A DNA stretch of 5,174 nucleotides, from NCBI GenBank assembly GCA_024709285.1, contig JANJWY010000167.1, forward strand, positions 1 through 5,174, read 5' to 3'. How positions within the stretch are numbered: position 1 is the stretch's first letter; the number at the start of each line of letters is the position of its first letter. A model generated the notes under the pieces. That model did no database searches, was not told where the DNA came from, and worked only from the letters and a program-made list of their open reading frames with translations. Source of the stretch: Erysipelotrichaceae bacterium (GTDB lineage Bacteria > Bacillota_I > Bacilli_A > Erysipelotrichales > Erysipelotrichaceae). Positions 1 to 5,001 of the stretch are shown piece by piece. The position numbers were made by a program, and so were the translations under genes.

Positions 1-57
1 AAAGGTGTCATATTTAAAATAACCCAGAAAAGGGTTAAGAAGTCCAGTAAAAAGTAA
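1..57 (+). CDS. 3' end of an unidentified plus-strand gene (partial)
   Basis: Frame 1 is open from the left edge to a TAA at 55-57 and encodes the tail KGVIFKITQKRVKKSSKK. The other two plus-strand frames hit stops within the first 20 bases. The stop codon sits at the foot of a strong terminator hairpin (56-80), which is where a gene end would be expected. The lysine-rich tail is typical of many unrelated cytoplasmic or membrane proteins and does not identify the product. With only 18 codons visible, an untranslated 3' region is the alternative. The gene would be convergent with the slipin operon. Confidence 0.45.
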   Translation, partial: KGVIFKITQKRVKKSSKK

Positions 58-80
58 AGAAGCCGATTACGGCTTCTTTT
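56..80. terminator. Bidirectional intrinsic terminator
   Basis: A perfect 10-bp stem, AAAGAAGCCG (56-65) with CGGCTTCTTT (70-79), encloses a 4-nt ATTA loop. On the plus strand the stem ends in a TTTT run. On the minus strand it is followed by TTTACTTTTTA. It lies 8 nt beyond the slipin stop codon (88-90) and overlaps the stop of the left-edge reading frame, so it can serve both convergent transcripts. Confidence 0.88.
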
Positions 81-87
81 GATTATG

Positions 88-1005
88 CTATTTTTTCTCT
101 TCTTTATCCGGTTCTACCAAAGCTTTTACACTTGCCAGTAAGCCGGCCATATTTTGCAACTCGGTAGGAATGATTATTTTCGTAGATTGACCATTGGCCA
201 CTCTTTCGAATGTTTCATATCCCCGCAGAGTCAGATAAGCTTGATCAGGAGCTGCTTTCTTGAGTAATTCAACACCAATCGCCTGAGCTTTATAAACTCG
301 TTCGATGGCCTGCGCTTCACCTTCGGCTTCAGTAATCAAGGCTTCTTTCTTCGCTTGAGCACGAAGGACGACAGATTCCTTTTCACCTTCGGCGACGAGG
401 ATCGCAGAACGTTTTTCCCCTTCAGCCTTTAAGATCGCACTGCGGCGTTCACGTTCAGCACGCATTTGTTTTTCCATGGCGTCTTGAATGTCGCGCGGCG
501 GGATAATATTTTTAACTTCGACACGATTTACTTTAATTCCCCACGGGTCAGTTGCTTCATCAAGAATGACGCGCATTTTCGAGTTGATGATCTCACGGGA
601 AGTCAGAGTTTCATCCAATTCCAACTCACCGATGATATTACGCAACGTTGTTGCGCTTAAGTTTTCGATGGCGGAAACCGGATTATGAACCCCGTATGTA
701 TAGAGTTTTGGATCAGAGATAAAGAAGTAAACGACTGTGTCAATCATCATGGTGACATTGTCTTTGGTTATAACCGGCTGAGGTGCAAAGTCAAATACGT
801 TTTCTTTCAATGTTACTTTAGAAGCAACCCGGTCAATGATCGGAACAACAAAGTGTAATCCGCGATTTAGAGTCCGGTTATATGCCCCAAGTCTTTCGAC
901 GACATAAGCATTGGACTGAGGTATGATTCGAATGGTATACGTAAGAACGATAATAACTAATAATAAGATAAATAGAAAGATGAAAATTCCGATAAAATCT
1001 TGCAT
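88..1005 (-). CDS. Stomatin-like SPFH/band 7 protein (slipin, QmcA-like)
   Basis: This 305-residue protein belongs to the SPFH/band 7/stomatin family, membrane-associated scaffolds that oligomerise and are implicated in membrane microdomain organisation and membrane protein quality control. An N-terminal hydrophobic helix spans about residues 4-22. The SPFH domain follows (about 26-180) with typical segments such as VVERLG near 35, RGLHFVVPIIDRV near 48-60 and VEVKNIIPP near 162-170. Next comes an Ala/Glu/Lys/Arg-rich coiled coil (about 176-245) that contains four 11-residue repeats, then a conserved-looking C-terminal region (LTLRGYETFERVANG). The length is normal for the family. The start is supported by AGAAAGGA at 1015-1022, 9 nt upstream. 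It is the last gene of a minus-strand operon, 16 nt after nfeD, its usual partner. The substrate or client is unknown. A QmcA/YbbK-type name would be reasonable, but the symbol is not certain. Confidence 0.95.
   Translation of the reverse strand: MQDFIGIFIFLFILLLVIIVLTYTIRIIPQSNAYVVERLGAYNRTLNRGLHFVVPIIDRVASKVTLKENVFDFAPQPVITKDNVTMMIDTVVYFFISDPKLYTYGVHNPVSAIENLSATTLRNIIGELELDETLTSREIINSKMRVILDEATDPWGIKVNRVEVKNIIPPRDIQDAMEKQMRAERERRSAILKAEGEKRSAILVAEGEKESVVLRAQAKKEALITEAEGEAQAIERVYKAQAIGVELLKKAAPDQAYLTLRGYETFERVANGQSTKIIIPTELQNMAGLLASVKALVEPDKEEKK
316..447 (-). repeat. Four 11-residue (33-nt) coiled-coil repeats inside the slipin gene
   Basis: Residues 187-230 of the SPFH protein divide into four consecutive 11-residue units: RRSAILKAEGE, KRSAILVAEGE, KESVVLRAQAK and KEALITEAEGE. 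The register is K/R-x-S/A-x-[IVL]-[LI]-x-A-E/Q-G/A-E/K. Hendecad periodicity is characteristic of the long helical segment of stomatin-type proteins and favours a weakly twisted helix bundle in ring-shaped oligomers. The repeat is clear in protein and only imperfect in DNA, so it is a structural feature of the protein rather than a DNA repeat. Confidence 0.8.
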
Positions 1006-1021
1006 AATTTTTTGTCCTTTC

Positions 1022-1450
1022 TTAATCGACTTTTTTAACGATTAGTTTTGCGCCTTCAATGGCTACAACTTCAACAACGGTTCCGGCATCCAACGGCCGG
1101 TTGTTAAGCTCAGCTACACTCCAAACGGTTCCATAAACATTGACTTCGCCCCATTCATTTGACTTCACAGCCTTGACTAAGGTCGTGTGTTGTCCAATGA
1201 TTCGGTCAGCATTAGTCGCTACGATATTTCCTCGGAAATAATTCGCGGCCAACGGACGGACAGCCAACAGGGATAAAATAGAAACTACGATAAACACAGC
1301 CAATTGGACAGGGAAACTTAATCCCATAAGATATGCGAAATACGCAGCTAAGGCACCGATGGAGAACCATACGGAAACTAAATTCCCAAATGTAACTACT
1401 TCAACGATCAAGGTGCCAACTAAAATGATAACCCAGAGCCATTGTTCCAT
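1022..1450 (-). CDS. NfeD family membrane protein (short form, slipin partner)
   Basis: This 142-residue protein has the short NfeD layout. Three membrane segments lie at about residues 4-21, 24-43 and 46-65, followed by a soluble C-terminal domain (about 80-140) expected to form the five-stranded OB fold of NfeD proteins. Within it, GEVNVYGTVWSV (101-112) matches the family's conserved G-x-V-x-x-x-G-x-x-W region, and the end (VVEVVAIEGAKLIVKK) is a typical beta hairpin. The ClpP-like protease domain of long NfeD proteins is absent, as expected for the short class. The start has an excellent ribosome binding site, AAGGAGGG at 1456-1463, which overlaps the stop codon of the preceding gene. Only 11 nt separate the two genes, so translational coupling is likely. 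The slipin gene follows, and NfeD and SPFH proteins are known to be co-encoded and to interact. Confidence 0.93.
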   Translation of the reverse strand: MEQWLWVIILVGTLIVEVVTFGNLVSVWFSIGALAAYFAYLMGLSFPVQLAVFIVVSILSLLAVRPLAANYFRGNIVATNADRIIGQHTTLVKAVKSNEWGEVNVYGTVWSVAELNNRPLDAGTVVEVVAIEGAKLIVKKVD

Positions 1451-1461
1451 ATTGACCCTCC

Positions 1462-1830
1462 TTACTCGGACTCATCCGAAAGATTGATGACAAGCATTTT
1501 TTCTTTGTCATCATAGCGAGCAATGTACTTTTGACCATTTAAATTTTCATTTATAATTGCCGCCAGCTCATCGCAGACTATCTTATTACTAATTCTAGCA
1601 TATCCTTTGCCAATTGACACCTTATGCAAGTGTTCCAGTTGAACAATCTTCAATTCTACTTCTCTTTTGGTCACCGGTTTGATCACGAATTGCTTTAAAT
1701 CGCGATTAATACCGATGGTAGCGTAACGAACATCACTGAAGTAGGCTGCTGCGCTGTTATTCAGTGTGATATTGGTATTATACAGCGTTACAACCATAGT
1801 GTGGGCATTTCCCGTTAACCACTCATACAT
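1462..1830 (-). CDS. Uncharacterised 122-residue protein, first gene of the slipin/NfeD operon
   Basis: I do not recognise this family. The protein is soluble by appearance, with no signal peptide or membrane helix. The N-terminal half alternates in beta-like fashion (TMVVTLYNTNITLN, then YATIGINRDLKQFVIKPV). A central charged stretch (TKREVELKIVQLEHLHKVS) leads to a Gly/Lys motif, IGKGYARISNKIV (about 73-85). A short helix (CDELAAIINENL) and a closing strand (EKMLVINLSD) follow. Its reality is supported by a matching ribosome binding site (AAGGTGAT, 1834-1841), a promoter directly upstream and an 11-nt gap to nfeD. Being first in the operon, it could be a regulator or an accessory factor for the slipin module. 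That idea rests on position alone. Confidence 0.85.
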   Translation of the reverse strand: MYEWLTGNAHTMVVTLYNTNITLNNSAAAYFSDVRYATIGINRDLKQFVIKPVTKREVELKIVQLEHLHKVSIGKGYARISNKIVCDELAAIINENLNGQKYIARYDDKEKMLVINLSDESE

Positions 1831-1833
1831 TTG

Positions 1834-1841
1834 ATCACCTT
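1834..1841 (-). promoter_or_regulatory. Ribosome binding site of the 122-residue protein gene
   Basis: On the minus strand, AAGGTGAT matches the anti-Shine-Dalgarno complement AGGAGGTGAT and lies 3 nt from the ATG at 1828-1830 (about 7 nt from the AGG core). It fixes the start. The leader is only about 15 nt if the promoter at 1852-1880 is correct. Confidence 0.75.
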
Positions 1842-1851
1842 CTTTGTCATC

Positions 1852-1880
1852 ATTATATTATATTTCTTATAATTCTTCAA
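1852..1880 (-). promoter_or_regulatory. Sigma-A-type promoter for the minus-strand operon
   Basis: Read on the minus strand, TTGAAG (1880-1875) is followed by a 17-nt AT-rich spacer and a perfect TATAAT (1857-1852). A second, overlapping TATAAT lies at 1862-1857, so the -10 region reads TATAATATAAT. Transcription would begin near 1845, just upstream of the ribosome binding site. This drives the 122-residue protein, nfeD and slipin genes as one unit ending at the terminator at 56-80. Confidence 0.72.
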
Positions 1881-1907
1881 TATCTTTAATCACAAATCAA
1901 ACAATTT

Positions 1908-1936
1908 CGTGCACAAATGAATTTTTCCTTTATAAT
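1908..1936 (+). promoter_or_regulatory. Promoter for the hydrolase/Mur ligase operon
   Basis: A perfect -10 box, TATAAT, is at 1931-1936. The -35 is poor: TGCACA (1910-1915) matches 4 of 6 consensus bases but leaves a 15-nt spacer, while the hexamer at the ideal 17-nt distance (CGTGCA, 1908-1913) matches only 2. Transcription would start near 1943. A weak -35 may mean low basal activity or an activator. The short palindrome GTGCAC (1909-1914) lies here, but it is too small to call an operator. Confidence 0.6.
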
Positions 1937-1946
1937 ATAAACGTAT

Positions 1947-1952
1947 GGAGGA
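1947..1952 (+). promoter_or_regulatory. Ribosome binding site that sets the hydrolase start at 1957
   Basis: GGAGGA sits 4 nt before the ATG at 1957 and inside the codons that would follow an upstream in-frame ATG at 1945. The 1945 ATG has no ribosome binding site and lies about 2 nt from the predicted transcription start. The start at 1957 is therefore preferred. Confidence 0.8.
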
Positions 1953-1956
1953 AGTT

Positions 1957-2721
1957 ATGCCGCAGATACGTATCAATGAACTTAATATTCACTATAATGA
2001 CAATCAACACACCGGACGGTGTGTAGTGCTTTTACATGGATGGGGTCAAAACAAAGAAATGATGGAACCCATCGAGCAACAATTTAAAAATGATTTCCGG
2101 GTGATCAATTTGGATTTGCCGGGTTTTGGTGCGAGTGATGTTCCATTCAAACCTTGGGGAGTATATGAATACACGGATTTTTTGAAAGATTTTTTACAAG
2201 AGTTAAATGTTGATACACCGATTTTGATCGCCCATTCCTTTGGGGCACGGCTGGCAATCATTTTTGCCTCACGATATCCGACTCAGAAACTGATTTTGAC
2301 CGGTGCTGCCGGAATCAAGCCTAAGCGCAGTTTGGGGTATCATGTCCGCGTCCGGACATATAAAATGGCTAAGATCGTGTTTATGCTTCCCGGGCTCAAT
2401 AAACATCAGGAATCGATGCGAAAGTTCTTTGGCAGTTCGGACTATCGTGCGATCAGCGGAATCATGCGTCAGTCATTCGTGAAGATTGTAAATGAAGACT
2501 TAACCCCCTTGTTGACGAAGATTGCATGTCCTACACTGCTGATTTGGGGAGAGAGGGATGATGCCACTCCTTTGTGGATGGGAAAGCTGATGGAAAAGAA
2601 AATTTCGGATGCCGGGCTGGTTATTTTTGAAGATGATGACCATTATGCTTATTGGAATCAGATAATTCGGTTTAATAGAATTGTTGATGCTTTTTTGATG
2701 GATGAGAAGGAGAATATGTAA
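1957..2721 (+). CDS. Alpha/beta hydrolase fold protein
   Basis: This 254-residue protein is a cytoplasmic alpha/beta hydrolase of unknown substrate. From the start at 1957, the oxyanion-loop motif LLHGWGQN is at residues 25-32 and DLPGFGAS at 53-60. The nucleophile elbow AHSFGA is at 92-97, with Ser94. The acid is most likely Asp201 in WGERDDATP, and the catalytic His229 lies in DDDHYAYW. All triad members are therefore present. The elbow reads A-H-S-F-G, with alanine at the usual first glycine, a tolerated variant in the superfamily. A cap region lies at about 118-180. The gene is first in an operon with the Mur ligase; the TAA stop overlaps the next ATG by one base, so expression of the two is probably coupled. 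A role acting on cell-wall or lipid intermediates is a guess from context only. Confidence 0.93.
   Translation: MPQIRINELNIHYNDNQHTGRCVVLLHGWGQNKEMMEPIEQQFKNDFRVINLDLPGFGASDVPFKPWGVYEYTDFLKDFLQELNVDTPILIAHSFGARLAIIFASRYPTQKLILTGAAGIKPKRSLGYHVRVRTYKMAKIVFMLPGLNKHQESMRKFFGSSDYRAISGIMRQSFVKIVNEDLTPLLTKIACPTLLIWGERDDATPLWMGKLMEKKISDAGLVIFEDDDHYAYWNQIIRFNRIVDAFLMDEKENM
2707..2713 (+). promoter_or_regulatory. Ribosome binding site of the Mur ligase, inside the hydrolase gene
   Basis: AAGGAGA lies 7 nt upstream of the ATG at 2721, within the final codons of the hydrolase gene. Together with the TAATG stop/start overlap it supports this start and translational coupling of the two genes. Confidence 0.8.
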
Positions 2722-4322
2722 TGAGAACGACGTTAATCAATATCAGTCAAAGCGCTTTCCTGCTTGCGCTATTGCTCTTTGTCTGGATGCCGGGCAAACA
2801 TGCATTGCATATGTTTCAACAAAACAGATATGAGTTGAAGCGTTATATTCCCTGGGTTTCAAAAGCAATTACGGATTTCGGTTCGAAACTTGCTTTGTAT
2901 TTATTCTTTTTATCACCGCTTTTTCTGTTGTTGTTCATTGAAGATGAACTGTTTTCTTGGGTTGCACTGACAACCATTGCAGCTTTGTATGCTTTGTTAC
3001 TGTGGAGTTTGGAAATGCGAAAGCAATATATTAAACCACTTCATCTGACCAATCGGGTTCGCAGGCAAATCGTAACCATGATTTTAATATTTCTATTAAT
3101 ATCTTTGCCATTAGTGATTTGGTTGCCTATGCGCGGCTGGCTTATCATGATCCCGGTATTTTACTGGTTGCCGTGGGTGTTGATCATTGTCATGGCATTG
3201 ATCACTGAACCCCTCGAGAACGTAGTAAAGAATTATTATATTTATTTGGCCAAGCGGATCTTGCGCAAACGGGACAATCTCATTAAAATCGGAATTACCG
3301 GAAGTTATGGTAAAACTTCCAGTAAGAATATTCTCAATGATATTCTGACAAATCAGTTTTATTCCCTGATGACTCCGGCTTCCTATAATACGCCGATGGG
3401 AATCACTATCACCATCCGGACAATGCTGAAGCCTATCCATCAGGTGTTCATTTGCGAAATGGGTGCGGACAAAGTCGGTGATATTGATATGCTGACGAAG
3501 TTTGTCAAACCGCAGTTTGGCATCGTCACTTCCATCGGACCTCAGCATTTAAATACGTTTAAGACATTGGATAACATCATTCTTGAGAAAATGAAGATGA
3601 TTGAGAATCTGCCGATTTCCGGTGTGGGTGTTTTAAATCGGGATAATGAGCACATCCGTAATTATCGGATTAAAAATAAATGTCAAATCTTGTGGTATGG
3701 CATTGAAAGTGAGGATGTTGATTATCGTGCGGTCAATATCCGATATTCTCCTAAGGGGACTTCGTTTGAAGTAGTTACCCGAGAACAAGTGTCGATACCT
3801 TTTGAGACGAAGATGCTTGGGGAACACAGTGTTCTGAATATTTTGGCGGCGATAGCTCTAGGAAAGCATTTGGGGATTGATTGGGAGCGATTGCAGAAGG
3901 CAGTTGCTTCTACCCGTCAGGTGGAGCACCGGTTGGAAGTGAAGAAGATGAATGGTTATACGGTCATTGATAATGCGTTTAATTCCAATCCGGTCAGTTC
4001 GAAGAATTCGCTCGATATATTGTCGCTGATGCCTGGTAAGCGGATTGTCATGACGCCGGGCATGATCGAACTGGGTGATAAGCAAGATGATTACAATCGT
4101 GCGTTCGGTGCGATGATGAAGGGGAAAGCGGATGTTGTGCTGTTGATCGGTAAAACGCAGACGCTGCCGATATTTGAGGGTTTGAAGGAATCTGGGTATG
4201 ACATGGATCAGGTGTATGTGATGGCTTCAGTTAAGGAGGCTTTTGCTTGGCTGGGTACCCATGCTTCGAAAGATGACACGGTCTTAATTGAAAACGATTT
4301 GCCCGATGCGTTTAGCCGTTAA
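2721..4322 (+). CDS. Membrane-anchored Mur ligase, MurF-like (probable UDP-MurNAc-tripeptide--D-Ala-D-Ala ligase)
   Basis: This 533-residue protein is an ATP-dependent Mur ligase family member with a membrane domain. Five hydrophobic helices lie at about residues 8-23, 55-73, 77-97, 116-137 and 139-162. The basic loops (24-54 and 98-115) and the acidic loop (74-78) predict an outside N-terminus and a cytoplasmic ligase. The ATP-binding P-loop is GITGSYGKTS (191-200). It is followed by TPASYNTPMG (218-227), EMGAD (246-250), IGPQHLNTF (272-280) and NRDN (306-309). The C-terminal ligase domain starts near 395 with VEHRLEV (401-407), then DNAFNSNP (417-424), GMIELGD (447-453) and ENDLPD (524-529). 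The overall motifs are closest to MurF, and ddl downstream fits, but the uridine-binding MurF domain 1 is absent. MurT is unlikely because only two cysteines (245 and 321) are present, so there is no four-cysteine zinc site. The true acceptor is inferred. Confidence 0.88.
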   Translation: MRTTLINISQSAFLLALLLFVWMPGKHALHMFQQNRYELKRYIPWVSKAITDFGSKLALYLFFLSPLFLLLFIEDELFSWVALTTIAALYALLLWSLEMRKQYIKPLHLTNRVRRQIVTMILIFLLISLPLVIWLPMRGWLIMIPVFYWLPWVLIIVMALITEPLENVVKNYYIYLAKRILRKRDNLIKIGITGSYGKTSSKNILNDILTNQFYSLMTPASYNTPMGITITIRTMLKPIHQVFICEMGADKVGDIDMLTKFVKPQFGIVTSIGPQHLNTFKTLDNIILEKMKMIENLPISGVGVLNRDNEHIRNYRIKNKCQILWYGIESEDVDYRAVNIRYSPKGTSFEVVTREQVSIPFETKMLGEHSVLNILAAIALGKHLGIDWERLQKAVASTRQVEHRLEVKKMNGYTVIDNAFNSNPVSSKNSLDILSLMPGKRIVMTPGMIELGDKQDDYNRAFGAMMKGKADVVLLIGKTQTLPIFEGLKESGYDMDQVYVMASVKEAFAWLGTHASKDDTVLIENDLPDAFSR

Positions 4323-4337
4323 CGCTCGGGCTTTTTT
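4301..4337 (+). terminator. Intrinsic terminator overlapping the Mur ligase stop codon
   Basis: GCCCGATGCG (4301-4310) pairs with CGCTCGGGC (4323-4331): a 6-bp GC-rich lower stem (GCCCGA/TCGGGC), a bulged T and a 3-bp upper stem. Two further T-A pairs are possible. TTTTTT follows at 4332-4337. The last seven sense codons of the Mur ligase and its TAA (4320-4322) lie within the hairpin, so a ribosome finishing the gene would cover it. Confidence 0.88.
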
Positions 4338-4340
4338 ATG

Positions 4341-4369
4341 TTTTCATTATTTCTTGTTTGGGGTATAAT
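4341..4369 (+). promoter_or_regulatory. Sigma-A-type promoter for the Nudix gene and ddl
   Basis: TTTTCA (4341-4346, 4 of 6 consensus) is separated by exactly 17 nt from a perfect TATAAT (4364-4369). Transcription would begin near 4376, giving a leader of about 16 nt before the ATG at 4392. The -35 starts 3 nt after the T-run of the preceding terminator. No other promoter is evident before ddl, so ddl is probably co-transcribed. Confidence 0.75.
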
Positions 4370-4377
4370 GGTACAGA

Positions 4378-4384
4378 AAGAAGG
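4378..4384 (+). promoter_or_regulatory. Ribosome binding site that sets the Nudix start at 4392
   Basis: AAGAAGG ends 7 nt before the ATG at 4392. In-frame ATGs further upstream (4338, 4368) lie inside the terminator/promoter region, before the predicted transcript start, so they cannot be used on this transcript. Confidence 0.75.
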
Positions 4385-4391
4385 CGCTATT

Positions 4392-4991
4392 ATGAACTGG
4401 GAGCAATTTGCCGTTAAGGTGATGAGCATAAGTAAAATCGGATTAAAGTTTAGCAAGGATGATTATGCGTTGGAGAATTATGAAGAACTAGAACGCATCA
4501 GTCGTGATATGCTGAATTCATTACCGATTGAGCCAATCGCCAAAAATTTATATGAGCGTGATCTTTATCCGACACCGAATGTTTCGGTGAGGGTCTTGTT
4601 GTTTGATAATGAAGGTCGTTTGTTGATGGTGAAGGAAAAATCTGAAGATAAATGGGCGGTTCCCGGAGGTTGGTGTGAGGTTTTTGAATCACCTAAGGAA
4701 AACGCTATCAAGGAAGTTAAGCAGGAAGCTGGGTTTGATGTTGAAATTGATCGTCTTGTGGCTGTATTTCAGCGGGAGAAATATAAGGATTATCCGACAT
4801 TAGTGTCTGAGTATGTACACTATTTTGTCGGTCATATTGTTCATGGTGTTGCTATGCATAACCATGAAACGACAGATGTGGCTTTCTTTGAGGTCGATCA
4901 TCTGCCGGAGTTGTCGAAGAAAACGACACGGCTTGAAATCGGGCGGGCGCTTGAAGTAGCGTTATATGGCGGCGATGCCGCATTTGATTAG
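4392..4991 (+). CDS. Nudix hydrolase with Nudix_hydro_N-type leader domain (YjhB-like)
   Basis: This 199-residue protein probably hydrolyses a nucleoside diphosphate linked to another moiety. Relatives of this layout are annotated as ADP-ribose pyrophosphatase-like, but the substrate cannot be read from sequence. The N-terminal helical domain (about 1-57; SKIGLKFSKDDYALENYEEL at 14-33) resembles the Nudix_hydro_N domain preceding YjhB-type Nudix cores. The core begins near PNVSVRVLLFDNEGRLLMVKE (62-82). The Nudix box runs from Gly93 to Phe115. It keeps Gly93, Glu99, Glu108, Glu112 and Gly114, but the consensus REUxEE segment reads KEVKQE: lysine replaces arginine (107) and glutamine replaces the first of the paired glutamates (111). 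The sequence is otherwise intact. It has its own promoter and ribosome binding site and lies 10 nt before ddl. Confidence 0.94.
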   Translation: MNWEQFAVKVMSISKIGLKFSKDDYALENYEELERISRDMLNSLPIEPIAKNLYERDLYPTPNVSVRVLLFDNEGRLLMVKEKSEDKWAVPGGWCEVFESPKENAIKEVKQEAGFDVEIDRLVAVFQREKYKDYPTLVSEYVHYFVGHIVHGVAMHNHETTDVAFFEVDHLPELSKKTTRLEIGRALEVALYGGDAAFD

Positions 4992-4995
4992 GAGG
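4990..4995 (+). promoter_or_regulatory. Ribosome binding site of ddl
   Basis: AGGAGG, a perfect Shine-Dalgarno core, overlaps the TAG stop of the Nudix gene (4989-4991) and lies 6 nt before the ATG at 5002. This supports the ddl start and suggests coupling with the Nudix gene. Confidence 0.88.
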
Positions 4996-5001
4996 ATGAC
5001 T

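Noticed and set aside
21..36. Small hairpin AACCC/GGGTT
   Set aside because: It has only a 5-bp stem, no T-run on the plus strand, and lies within the probable left-edge coding tail.
466..688. Two plus-strand open frames antisense to the slipin gene
   Set aside because: They lie opposite a well-supported SPFH gene, have no ribosome binding site context and show no recognisable protein features.
1909..1914. GTGCAC palindrome as an operator
   Set aside because: Six bases with poorly symmetric flanks are expected by chance; there is no second copy nearby.
1945..1956. Upstream in-frame ATG of the alpha/beta hydrolase
   Set aside because: The GGAGGA ribosome binding site lies downstream of this ATG and is correctly spaced for 1957. 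The predicted transcript starts almost on it.
1844..2026. Plus-strand 60-codon open frame across the divergent promoter region
   Set aside because: It begins upstream of the predicted plus-strand transcript start, overlaps the hydrolase gene in another frame and has an implausible composition.
2046..2261. Minus-strand open frame opposite the hydrolase
   Set aside because: It is a shadow of the hydrolase coding sequence, with no promoter or ribosome binding site and no recognisable motif.
3111..4085. Minus-strand open frames opposite the Mur ligase (3111-3548, 3633-3827, 3858-4085)
   Set aside because: They are antisense to conserved ligase motifs and are rich in His/Arg/Asp, as expected from reverse-frame reading of a real gene.
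2721..4322. Assignment of the ligase as MurT (lipid II amidation)
   Set aside because: MurT proteins carry a four-cysteine zinc site and sit next to gatD. Here only two distant cysteines occur and no GatD-like glutaminase gene is in the window.
4338..4391. N-terminal extension of the Nudix protein
   Set aside because: The extension is encoded by the terminator edge and promoter (-35 and -10 boxes), upstream of the predicted transcription start. The family-like sequence starts at MNWEQ.
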